A stretch of 64,000 nt of DNA from Leucogyrophana mollusca. Lineage: Eukaryota > Basidiomycota > Agaricomycetes > Boletales. The position numbers were made by a program, and so were the translations under genes. Under the pieces are notes generated by a model. The model made no database searches. It was not told the origin of the DNA and worked only from the letters and a program-made list of their open reading frames with translations. The stretch lies in NCBI GenBank assembly GCA_021014945.1, contig MU266333.1, positions 62,001 to 126,000 of the forward strand. Reading direction: 5' to 3'. Every line of letters starts with the position of its first letter. The first letter of the stretch is position 1. Below are positions 55,761-64,000 of the stretch, piece by piece.

Positions 55761-56810
55761 ATGTCTTTCAAACAGCTTCCCGTTGAGCTCCTTGACAATG
55801 TCTCTCTCAACCTCGAACCCGATGCATTGGCCGCCCTCGCCCGGACATGCTCGTCTTTGTGCCCCGTCGCACAGCGCATCCTCTACCGTCATGTCTCCGC
55901 CTCGGCCTGGTCACGCAACCTCGCGATCGTAATCACTCTCGCAAAGAGGCCTGCCATCGCCCGCTTCGTTCGGTCATTCTACATCGCCATAGACTCGCTC
56001 ACACCCGTCTTCCCCGCATTTTATCGCCTTCTTGCAAAAGCCATCCTAAATATGTCGGAGCTGAACTCGCTTAATCTGCTTGTCGACTCAACTGCCAGTT
56101 GGGTCCTGAAAGAAGCTCAGAACCGCGCCACCTATCCGTACTTGGTGCAATTCAATTGCTCCTTCCCGTTCGACTCCAACGTCGCCCAATTCCTCGAGAA
56201 GACACCTTCTCTGCTCGAACTCGAAGTGGACTCGATTCCCACTCCTTTCCCTCCCTCGGCAGCCGTGCCATTCCTTCATCCAACCACAGTTCCCCTTTTG
56301 TCACAGTTTATTGGCTCCTCTCGGACAGCCAAATTAATTGTCCCCGGCCGTCCAATAAAAAGCATCCATCTGAACGGCGGCAGTTTGTCAGAGGATGATA
56401 TTCCTCAGCTCGCGCGATCAAGCACTCCTGTCGTTGTCCTGGGGGCCGTGACAAGCTTGCCGCCCGTTCCTTTCTTAGAAACGCTCCACACCCATCTCCC
56501 GCATCTTGCGTACCTCAGAATCATGTCCACGCAAAACATGTTTAATGCCCCCACTGCCGTAAGTTTCGTTTGCCCTTCGCCCTGGATAACGTTACTGATG
56601 TTCCGCGGACAGGAGTTTTACGAAGAGGTTGCCAACGCGTTGGCATCATTCTCAGAGCTCAACGCGTTTGAGCTGTCGGGCATGCACTGGGGCTCGCACC
56701 GCAAGCAGGATAATGGCACAAAAAGGGTCTGGCAATCGACCCCCCTTACAAGCAGATTTAATCCCGAAGACGAGATTGTGTTTAACACTGAAATCTTCCT
56801 CGCATATTAA
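55761..56810 (+). CDS. F-box-like protein
   Basis: Two exons (55761-56558 and 56613-56810) give 331 residues. The F-box is at the N-terminus: Q-L-P-V-E-L-L-D-N-V-S-L-N-L, then L-A-A-L-A-R-T-C-S-S-L-C-P-V-A-Q-R-I-L-Y-R-H-V. The rest has weak leucine-rich repeats. F-box proteins recruit substrates to SCF ubiquitin ligases through Skp1; the target is unknown. The 54-nt intron at 56559-56612 (GTAAGT...GACAG) is in frame, so the unspliced reading gives 349 residues; the spliced form is preferred for its good borders. Agaricomycetes carry many such genes. Confidence 0.78.
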   Translation: MSFKQLPVELLDNVSLNLEPDALAALARTCSSLCPVAQRILYRHVSASAWSRNLAIVITLAKRPAIARFVRSFYIAIDSLTPVFPAFYRLLAKAILNMSELNSLNLLVDSTASWVLKEAQNRATYPYLVQFNCSFPFDSNVAQFLEKTPSLLELEVDSIPTPFPPSAAVPFLHPTTVPLLSQFIGSSRTAKLIVPGRPIKSIHLNGGSLSEDDIPQLARSSTPVVVLGAVTSLPPVPFLETLHTHLPHLAYLRIMSTQNMFNAPTAVSFVCPSPWITLLMFRGQEFYEEVANALASFSELNAFELSGMHWGSHRKQDNGTKRVWQSTPLTSRFNPEDEIVFNTEIFLAY

Positions 56811-56991
56811 TCATCGCATCGATAGACGTCCCCCTATCATCATAACTATTATCTTTTTGCTAGACAGTTTTTATAATTATCTTCATGTACATACGCTTTC
56901 GCATCGGTCTCGCATTTCCACGAACTCAACCCTTATTCTAATTTACAACAGTTACTCCACAAAGTACATACATCTAGTGCTAGACATTACC
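56811..56991. other. Convergent 3' gap F-box / phosphopantetheinyl transferase
   Basis: About 180 bp of AT-rich sequence with no gene. Confidence 0.4.
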
Positions 56992-57994
56992 CTAATTCAA
57001 CTCCTCTGTTGCACGGTCGACAAAAGACACTGCGTCGTAGCATACTAGACACCCTTCGCTTAAGTCAGAGATTGTTGTACTTCGACCCCCTATAAATTTA
57101 GCAGCAACACCAACATACGAGCCCCCGCTCTGGCTGATCTCAAATTTGAGGAACTGCCACCCTCGCGCGGGCTCCCCATCGATGGTTACTTTGTTGTCCG
57201 TTACATCAAACTCTATACGCTTGAAGTCAAAGCCTAGTCCGATACCGAGGGCTTTGGTGTAGGCTTCCTTCAGGGTCCATATCCAGTAGAACCTGCGGAT
57301 TGCTTCATCCTCGGCGACGTCCGCGAGGACTATGTCATGCTCAAGGGCCGTCAGCTGTCGGTGATAAAGCGAGGGAAATAAGTCAGGATGACAATTGAAA
57401 CGACGGCAAAGCGCTCACCTGACTGCCGACACTGTCTACGAACGAAGCAAAACTGGTCCGCGGAGGAATTTTCAACTTCATGACATCTACTCCTATGTTG
57501 AAGGCCGGAGGTCCCAGGTCACCTGTGCCAAAAGCCATGGCCACGACACCTTCATCGTGGGTGACGTTAAAGCCAAGAGGAGGCTCGATGCCTGGGGTCG
57601 TCTGCGACGAGGTTAGGGCATGATACGGCACGCCCATCAGACAACAGGGGCTTACGACGTATGGCTTTCCGGACTCTGTGACTGCAAATCGCATTGCATC
57701 CTTGGCAACTCCTCGTTTCTTTAGTAGCACTCTGGGGAGCAAGCTGCCAATGAGAGAGCCTTAGTGCCCCGTTTCAGCATGCAGATCTCTTGACATGATC
57801 AAAGGATCGCACGGCAAGCATCTTCACGGCGGTAGAACTTCTTGATTTTGGCCTGAGAGGCGGCGTCGACCAGTGGAAGTGCGTTCTGATAAAGCTGCAG
57901 AATGGTGAGCCGCAGCGAGAACGCATAACATGCGCGGGATACACACATTGTCCGGAAAGTCTGTTTTATCGTAGATGATGGCCCACACTTGCAT
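56992..57994 (-). CDS. 4'-phosphopantetheinyl transferase (Sfp/Lys5 type)
   Basis: Four exons (57947-57994, 57813-57894, 57419-57759, 56992-57354) give 277 residues. The enzyme moves phosphopantetheine from CoA to carrier proteins such as those of lysine biosynthesis, NRPS and PKS. Marks are F-Y-R-R-E-D-A-C-R, S-L-L-P-R-V-L-L-K-K-R-G, the P-loop-like G-K-P-Y-V, F-N-V-T-H-D-E-G, then the metal site G-V-D-V-M, and W-T-L-K-E-A-Y-T-K-A-L-G-I-G-L, all in the family order. The exon 2-3 junction was fixed by frame and by C-R-S-L-I-G. It shares a 162-bp divergent promoter with the PfkB gene. Confidence 0.9.
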
Positions 57995-58156
57995 GATCGC
58001 GGTGAATATCCAGAAATTATCGACGGCACCTGCCGCTATGCCGCCGGCATAAGATTCGTCCTCGGTTACTTCCGCTCCTTCCGTCTATATCTGCCGCTCC
58101 TTCTCGGAATAGAGCGACCTTGCAGTTATCCATATCGCAAGATATACTCCAAAAAA
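57995..58156. promoter_or_regulatory. Bidirectional promoter, phosphopantetheinyl transferase / PfkB
   Basis: Two start codons face away from each other with 162 bp between. An A-run (AAAAAAA) sits directly before the PfkB ATG. Confidence 0.5.
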
Positions 58157-59565
58157 ATGGGGTCTCCTCCTCATTTTGTGACCCTCGGTATGTTCATTAT
58201 TGACGAATTCTCCTTTGCGGATGAAAATGGACAACCTACCGGAAAAACCATTCCCTCCCAGGAAAGCCAGCCAATCTGACTTTCCGCCTGTGCGAAGCTG
58301 TTCTTACCCCACCCGTAGATCGGCGGAGGAGGAACTTATGCCACCATTGGAGCTCGAATTTGGTCAGGCTCAGAAACATCGATGGAAATTACTTGCATTG
58401 ACTGTCTAGGTCTGAACCCGCAGGCTTCCCGCTGATAAGCTGGGAATGATAATCGATAGAGGCCATGACTTTCCTCTGGAAATCGACTCCAAGCTCTCAT
58501 CGTATGGCTCAGAGATGTGGCACTTCCGTGGCCACTCCGACCGTGGAACAACCCGCGCACTCAATTCATATAGAGGTGATCATAGAGGGTTCTCAATTCT
58601 ACCACTCTCCACGGTCCTCGGCGTATCTAATATATGGGTCTATTTTACGCAGCTTTGAATATCTCACTCCGCGCATCAGGTTGACGCCGCGCGATCTCGA
58701 AAATACACGTTTCGCGCGGCCTGCTACCCTGCATTTCATTTGCTCCCCAACTCGTGCTTTAGAGATTATCTCCGAGGTCAACGACGTGGTGGGATGGAAA
58801 CCCATCAATATATTCGAACCTATACCTGTTAGTACGACTGGGGGCTGTTTAACTATTTCCCACCTAAATTGACCCAAGGACAGGTGCGTCCCAGAGGAAC
58901 TACCCTCGCTGATAAAGGCTCTGCCCGCGATATCCGTACTGAGGTGCGCGTGCTGTTATTCATGGTGTGGCATATTTGAGATCAGTCGATGCAGTCCTAA
59001 TGCCGAAGAGGCACTCAACCTCCTATCTCTCCCGCCGGCTGTCACACGTCCCGCAGTGGAGGGGGCTGCAGCGAAGTTCCTGGCGCTCGGTGTAGGCGAG
59101 GCAGGCAGCGGCTGTGTCATCATTCGCAGTGGCGCGCTTGGTGCCTACATCAAAACGCGAGAAAGGGAAGGTCAATGGATCGATGCGTTCTGGACCAACT
59201 CAGACCTTTCCAAGGTGGTCGATGTCACGGGTCTGTACCTTCCATCTCCTTCAAGGTCGTTGTGATTGAAACCGGCCTAGGGGCAGGTAACAGTTTTCTT
59301 GGCGGCCTAGCTGCTGGCCTATTACTGAGTCAGGGTGATGTCTATGAAGGTGAGCTGACCAGAATGCGTGACAATAGGATTCTGATCCTTCCATTCCTAA
59401 CCTTCAGCCGCATTTTACGCCTCTGTGTCCGCGTCCTTCACTATTGAGCAGGGTGGCTTACCAATCATGACTGGCAATGCTGACGGTGGCGCAGAGGAAT
59501 GGAACGGTGATCTCCCTCGCAGGCGACTCGAAGAGCTACAACAACGTCACAGAAATAAAGAATAA
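58157..59565 (+). CDS. PfkB-family sugar kinase (MAK32-like)
   Basis: Eight exons (58157-58261, 58319-58362, 58424-58588, 58653-58827, 58879-58943, 58995-59230, 59281-59349, 59408-59565) give 338 residues. The fold is PfkB/ribokinase. It starts H-F-V-T-L-G-M-F-I-I-D-E-F, then I-G-G-G-G-T-Y-A-T-I-G-A-R, D-R-G-T-T-R-A-L-N-S-Y, P-A-T-L-H-F-I-C-S-P, and the second PfkB signature D-V-T-G-A-G-N-S-F-L-G-G, whose Asp is the catalytic base in this family (here within V-D-V-T-G-A-G-N). Intron 1 is required to remove a stop, yet its donor reads CAG|GAAAGC instead of GT. Every other splice site is normal. Confidence 0.8.
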
Positions 59566-59647
59566 ACACCGATCATTAAGTACTCTCGTGGGCAGGGCCT
59601 CGGTGCGATACAATACCAAGTCATAGAATACCAATATGTAGATACCA
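59566..59647. other. Convergent 3' gap PfkB / NC2-beta
   Basis: Only 82 bp between stop codons on opposite strands. Confidence 0.4.
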
Positions 59648-60318
59648 TCAAGCTTGGGGCTGTTGCTGTGGTTGTGCAAATTTGGCTCGACTTGCAGCAA
59701 ATAACTCTTCTTGTTTTGCCTGTAGCTCCTCTGGTGTCAAACCGGAGTCTTTTATTTTGTCGGCCTTCTTCTCTCGATCCTGATGACAGCATTGAATGAA
59801 ACAAGTTCAAACGATGATATGACCCATACCTTCTGTTGTTGTTTGTGATCTTTGAGCACATCTTCTACCTCAGTCGTAAAGGAGTCGAATCCCAGGCGCT
59901 GGGACGCAGTGAAAAAGAGCGGCGACCACCAAACATGAGACGAACGAACCTTTAATGCGCCAATAATGTGTTCTGGTGCTATCGTCTTCTTTGATTCTTG
60001 TTCACATATCTCGTTCGCTTCTGATGATATCAAGTGTATGAATTCTGGGGATCAAGGGTTGAACTTTCCACAAGGACAGTAGCAGGTTCGAATATGTTCA
60101 CCTACACAGCACTCAATTACAAGGTCGCGTGTATCTTTTGCGCAGGTAACTTCGCTCGGGAGTAGGTCTGAACGTAAGATCACAATGCATGAGGATAAAC
60201 GCGGGAAATGTTATGAAGGCACCGCACCGCTAATCATCTTGGCCACGGTAGCCTTTGGCAGCGAGAGATCTTCATCCGATGGCCCAGGAGCGCCAGAGTG
60301 CCCTTCCCTGTCCGACAT
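59648..60318 (-). CDS. NC2-beta (Dr1) transcriptional regulator
   Basis: Five exons (60228-60318, 60102-60167, 59950-60044, 59830-59898, 59648-59779) give 150 residues. NC2-beta pairs with NC2-alpha through a histone fold and clamps TBP on the TATA box. The histone fold reads [33 protein letters not shown], and [16 protein letters not shown], followed by P-E-H-I-I-G-A-L-K and L-G-F-D-S-F. A Gln-rich C-terminal tail ([10 protein letters not shown]) ends the protein, as in the family. It is divergent from Sm-F over 146 bp. Confidence 0.93.
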
Positions 60319-60464
60319 GGAGAACAAAGCTCTGAGGAAACTGACAAGAGGAAATGACGAGTCAAGGGAAGCCCCAGTGTTGGCAGGGGAGGCTTCCCAG
60401 TGCCGCTGTTGTTTGACTTGCCTTTTCGAAGTCCGCAACCAGCATCTCCTTCACCACCACCAAG
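60319..60464. promoter_or_regulatory. Bidirectional promoter, NC2-beta / Sm-F
   Basis: 146 bp between the two start codons, so the genes share a core regulatory region. No TATA box is present. Confidence 0.45.
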
Positions 60465-60934
60465 ATGTCGACGGTAAGCGCGATTCTACATATCTTGAGC
60501 TTATTATCGTTCTGAGAAAAAATACTACTGATGTACAGGTCAACCCAGTCAACCCGAAGCCGTTCATGCAGGAGCTCACAGGAAAGCCCGTCTATGTTAG
60601 GCTAAAATGGGGGCTGGAGTACAAGGGTTTCCTCGTTAGCACAGATGGGTACATGAACCTTCAGGTTTGTCATTTCTGTCTCTTGTGATCACATAACTGA
60701 CTTGTGAACAGCTCGCAAACACGGAGGAGTTCCAGGATGGGAAATCAAACGGCGCTCTGGGCGAAGTCTTCATCCGGTGAGTATTCCGACGCGCCCTTTG
60801 TTCAACTATTGTGCTGACCGGGATGTTTCAGGTGTAATAATGTCCTCTATATCATAAGTCTCATTTCTTATAACTTTTGGCATGGTGCTGACATGTTGTG
60901 CGTTATCACAGGGAGGCACCTCCAGAATAATTGA
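60465..60934 (+). CDS. Small nuclear ribonucleoprotein Sm-F
   Basis: Five exons (60465-60473, 60539-60664, 60712-60776, 60832-60857, 60912-60934) give about 82 residues, the usual size. Sm-F is part of the heptameric ring on spliceosomal snRNAs. The Sm1 motif is in [15 protein letters not shown] and D-G-Y-M-N-L-Q-L; the Sm2 motif is [13 protein letters not shown]. Exon 1 is only nine bases (ATGTCGACG). The C-terminal end depends on the last intron: a GTCTCA donor gives I-R-R-H-L-Q-N-N, while the next frame of the last exon reads E-A-P-P-E, which is what related proteins tend to show. A one-base change at this donor may have altered the tail. Confidence 0.88.
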
Positions 60935-61677
60935 TCGCGGGACCCGTGCAGGCTGAGGGCCACTCGAAAATAATGTAGTGCCAACACAACTCGTCGCCTT
61001 CTCATCCGACGATGCCAGGAAGGCCCATTCGTGTAATGTTAGTTTCTCAATGATCACCGAGCTACGGCTCATCTATCTTGACCAATCAAAGCTTTCGAGT
61101 GAATATTTTGACTCAGAAAACAGCGCCCATGGCAATCAACACCTGCAACATCCATTCCCAATTTTCATACGAGCGAATATATCAACTGATGGAAAGGCCA
61201 TTGAATTCACGACCGTGATGTTGCCAATACTTGCTTATATTGGGCGCCGCACTGATAGGAAAGTAAGCCTTCGTGAGCGGTGTTCCCAGCTAGAATCCTC
61301 CCTGGATCAGATATTGGACATGATGAATTGCATTGATGATCAGGATCACGGCCATGGCCATCAAAGCTCCAGCGGACTGATCGCGAGAGTTGGAGCTGAT
61401 TGTGCGCTGGGTTATATGTTGCGCCTTGAAAATGTTGACAAGGTGGCCCGAAGCATTCGAAGGATTGCGTGATACCAGCACTGGTGCTGGATCATAGCGG
61501 GTAATCCGCTCAGAGTAAGTTATGAGTGGATGTGAGTCTGAATAGTCTGGCACTCACAGCGAGTCAAGCACGTGGCACGCGAGATAGCATAGCATTTTCT
61601 GTTTTCCTCCCCCACAACAGTCTGCCGAATCGCAAACAATATACCTCTTGCGACTCACTCCAGAATATCCATTCGCA
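60935..61677. other. Intergenic with an unassigned open frame
   Basis: A plus-strand frame of about 165 codons (60978-61472) runs through this gap with no intron. Its translation (for example R-C-S-Q-L-E-S-S-L-D-Q-I-L-D-M-M) matches nothing recognised. It could be a hypothetical gene or chance; there is no promoter-like evidence. Confidence 0.3.
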
Positions 61678-62362
61678 ATGGCAAAATCAACCCGCTCAAA
61701 AGTCAAGCGATCTTTTCGTTCAAAAAAGCGGGAAACAGGCGTATATGCCGCCACAGTAGCTGCGCGGTTGAACCGACTCAACGCAAAGCTGGTCTCAATC
61801 GCATCAAAAGACAAGGATGGGGACGTAGTACTGGAGGGAGAGGATGTGGAAGTGGGAGAGGGAGTGCAAGGTTCGTGTTATGCCCCGGATCGTGATAGGT
61901 TTTTCGCGGCATTCGGGTTGCTGCGTCCAGAGGACGTCACACCATGGAATTTGCAGGCTTTGTTCGCCTGTGAAAATAGTAGAAGGTACCGAGACGGCGC
62001 GCTCGGACTATAACACTACCAGCCTGGCCTATATCTTGCGGTGTAGGACAAAGATTGATTGACGGACTTGTGATTTAGATGGGGAAGCGGAGAACACATC
62101 GCACGGAGGTTCGTAGTATTTATCTATCACTTTGGACATGTACGATTATAGCTTGTAACATCTAGACGGCATGGAACTGGATGGGTCCTCACAGCCAGCA
62201 GCAAGCTCTTCCCGCATATCGACACATGGTCCAAGGAATTCACGGAGAGAAGAGTGGAGGAAGTCGAAAGGGCTGTCCGCAGTACCAAAAAGACGGGGCA
62301 TCAATCGGCAGGGACTGCCAGCTGCGAGACGCAAAGCTGGGCGCCCATCGCGCAGACGGTAG
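61678..62362 (+). CDS. LLP/DUF2423 ribosome-biogenesis protein
   Basis: Three exons (61678-61870, 62079-62108, 62166-62362) give 139 residues. The N-terminus is the DUF2423 mark: M-A-K-S-T-R-S-K-V-K-R-S-F-R, then V-Y-A-A-T-V-A-A-R-L-N-R-L-N. The C-terminus is the matching basic block I-S-T-H-G-P-R-N-S-R-R-E-E-W-R, K-S-K-G-L-S, and K-A-G-R-P-S-R-R-R. Homologues (LLPH, yeast Ybl028c) are small nucleolar proteins linked to pre-60S particles. The first intron is about 208 nt, longer than most here, and exon 2 is 30 nt; both are required to join the two conserved ends in frame. Confidence 0.82.
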
Positions 62363-62715
62363 TTTTCAACGGTGTCAAAAAATTATATTCTACATTCTAC
62401 CAGGCTCCCGTGGGATCCGCAACCATCCAGCGGGGCATACATTGGGGAACGAAGGTATATTGTTAGACGGAGGCGTCACTTTATAAAGAGTGATTAGGGC
62501 TATCGTATCAAAAGGCAGCCGTAGGTATGATGTGGCAAATGTAACAGGTATGCGATAGCGACAGGGAGTATGTATGTGGTGAAGGGTACGATTATTGAGA
62601 CAACTGATGTACATCAATGCATCATCGTAAGGCTTCGTCTTCTAATGGGTTATGAACATGAAGGTCATGTTATCGAAGAGGTATCATAATCCAATCCGAG
62701 GTGAGCGTGTTTTGA
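62363..62715. other. Intergenic: convergent gap before the membrane gene
   Basis: About 350 bp with no credible gene. Confidence 0.45.
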
Positions 62716-63948
62716 CTAGACCGCGTTGAAGCGCACCGAATGTGGAGAGTGAGGCGTCAGCTGCCCGTTCTCGTCGATGATCTCCAACTTTGGTGGACGT
62801 GCGTGGTCAGAGTCCGACGAAGTGCGGTCGCTGTCTGGCTCTGGCCAGTCCTTGCCATATGGGGATTTCGGAGACCTCATAGACGTAGACGCAGTCAATG
62901 TCCCCGAGGTTGGTCTGTGTCAATAGATAGCGCATCCTCAGCAAGACATAACGAACGCTTGAACGAAGGAAATCTTACGTGAACTCTGCCAAGGTGTACG
63001 AGTCGGTCGTGACGCGGACCTCAGGCCTCATGGGTTTCCGCGGTGATACACTCTTGAAGCTGGTGCGGCTTTTCGGACTCAGTGGGAGGATGTTTCCGCC
63101 GAAAGTGGTTACAAGATTCGGAGAGGGCATGGCACTTTCTTGGTGGTTGTATTCCTTAAGGCGGATGACAGCGCGGCACGCAGCAATCGCCCTGGGAGAC
63201 GATCAGAGGTGATCAGAACAGGAACCCGACAGCAAATTGCGCAGGACATACGAAATTGTCACAGCAGGAACCTGTAATGGGACGTCAGCATAGTTTTGAG
63301 GCTCAACCATTGTTCCCGCTCACCGTTGCGATTCTGCATGGAGGAAAACCGGATTCGTAATTTGTTCAGTCAATGTATTCAGCATAAAAGCGAGCCCGTC
63401 GCACTCACACGTTCATCTCAACTGTTGAAGAGCTCATAAGTATTCGCTCGTGAGACTCGCATTGAATGAGCGCTTACCGTTTAGATTGAGTACATTAAGC
63501 ACCTGAAACGACGTATGGAGTCAGTTGCATTGCAGTCCCATCAAAAATCGGTAGACTCTTACCGCAGGGAAAATGTTGCAGGTGAAGCTAATCAAAAAGT
63601 ACACCAATCCGTCGCGGAAGAGTAGCCCGGTGAGGCCGGCGTTCCTGAAGCGCTTACCCAGCGCTACGGCGGTGAAAACCATTATGGCACAGTCGAAGCC
63701 CATGGCTATAGTTAAAAGGACATCGACGCCGTTAAACACGGAGAGGACCACACGGACAAGAATACTCACTATAGAAGAAGGTGACATTGAGTAATGTGTG
63801 ATTGGTGTAATCCACAACGCAGACTTGGGCTTGGTCACTCCATTGGGCCCTCACGATGAACATTCCTCGGATCAGTAAACCCCAGTGTACGAGTGACAGG
63901 GCGCCAATCGCGCTGATTATAAGGGGGCGCCATTCCCACAGCGCCATC
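62716..63948 (-). CDS. Multi-span membrane protein, 3' part (N-terminus beyond the window)
   Basis: The first exon in view starts at an acceptor (63948), so earlier exons lie to the right of the window. It gives L-W-E-W-R-P-L-I-I-S-A-I-G-A-L, then after introns G-F-D-C-A-I-M-V-F-T-A-V-A-L-G-K-R-F, G-L-V-Y-F-L-I-S-F-T-C-N-I-F, and a run of four very small exons (about 25, 13, 10 and 20 nt) that join as V-L-N-V-L-N-L-N, E-M-N-V, I-A-T and V-P-A-V-T-I-S. The tail is Ser/Pro-rich and acidic, ending S-V-R-F-N-A-V at 62716. The layout resembles the C-terminal half of DUF6533/7TM-like Agaricomycete proteins. Function is unknown. Confidence 0.68.
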
Positions 63949-64000
63949 CTGCCAGATGTAATGTGAGTTTGGAAAGTTACTAAACACGCTACTCAGCATA

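Noticed and set aside
1..64000. tRNA or rRNA genes, CRISPR arrays, bacterial-type operons
   Set aside because: None was seen; the gene structure is eukaryotic throughout. A short tRNA could be missed by eye, and a tRNAscan run would settle it.

Overview
The window is nuclear DNA of a filamentous basidiomycete, most likely an Agaricomycete. The evidence is the gene structure and gene content: compact genes broken by many 45-70 nt introns with GT...AG borders, microexons, short intergenic gaps, and families typical of mushrooms (DUF6533 and other multi-span membrane proteins, MARVEL proteins, small secreted proteins, CK1-like kinases). All gene models below were joined by hand from reading frame, splice borders and family motifs; wherever the exon lengths were summed they divide by three, and actin comes out at exactly 375 residues.

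Layout. 1-20.7 kb: the 5' end of the co-chaperone STI1 with a strong heat-shock element; a broken DUF6533 membrane gene (copy A); MED18; BCD1; DRE2; a forkhead factor; a MARVEL gene; three tandem copies of a small secreted protein; a short-chain dehydrogenase; a second MARVEL gene. 21-27.4 kb: a Tim17-like membrane protein, the AGC kinase SCH9 and a CK1-like kinase with an altered DFG motif, followed by a G-rich minisatellite. 29-38 kb is a rearranged zone: DUF6533 copy C, an AIM32-like ferredoxin-fold protein, a small mitochondrial-type protein, then an inverted copy of the copy A/MED18 segment carrying DUF6533 copy B, bracketed by direct repeats. 38-64 kb is mostly conserved housekeeping: actin, an acyl-CoA dehydrogenase, a Zn2Cys6 regulator, PAB2, mitochondrial bL19, an IVY1/I-BAR protein, mitochondrial AspRS, an F-box protein, a phosphopantetheinyl transferase, a PfkB kinase, NC2-beta, Sm-F, an LLP/DUF2423 protein and, at the right edge, the 3' part of another multi-span membrane protein.

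How the genes relate. The window is not one pathway. It holds several nuclear gene-expression components (MED18, NC2-beta, Sm-F, PAB2, BCD1, LLP, forkhead, Zn2Cys6), mitochondrial or Fe-S components (DRE2, AIM32-like, Tim17-like, bL19m, AspRS) and TOR/vacuole signalling (SCH9, IVY1). Divergent pairs with short shared promoters (phosphopantetheinyl transferase/PfkB, NC2-beta/Sm-F) and tight convergent pairs (MED18/BCD1, PfkB/NC2-beta) are common. The fast-evolving parts are the secreted-protein array (about 11.8-17.4 kb) and the DUF6533 duplications (0.4-3.5 kb and 33.1-37.9 kb). The most unusual signals are a conserved GC-AG intron in all three secreted-protein genes, further GC-AG introns in actin and SCH9, a 6-nt actin exon, and a GA-AG intron in the PfkB gene.
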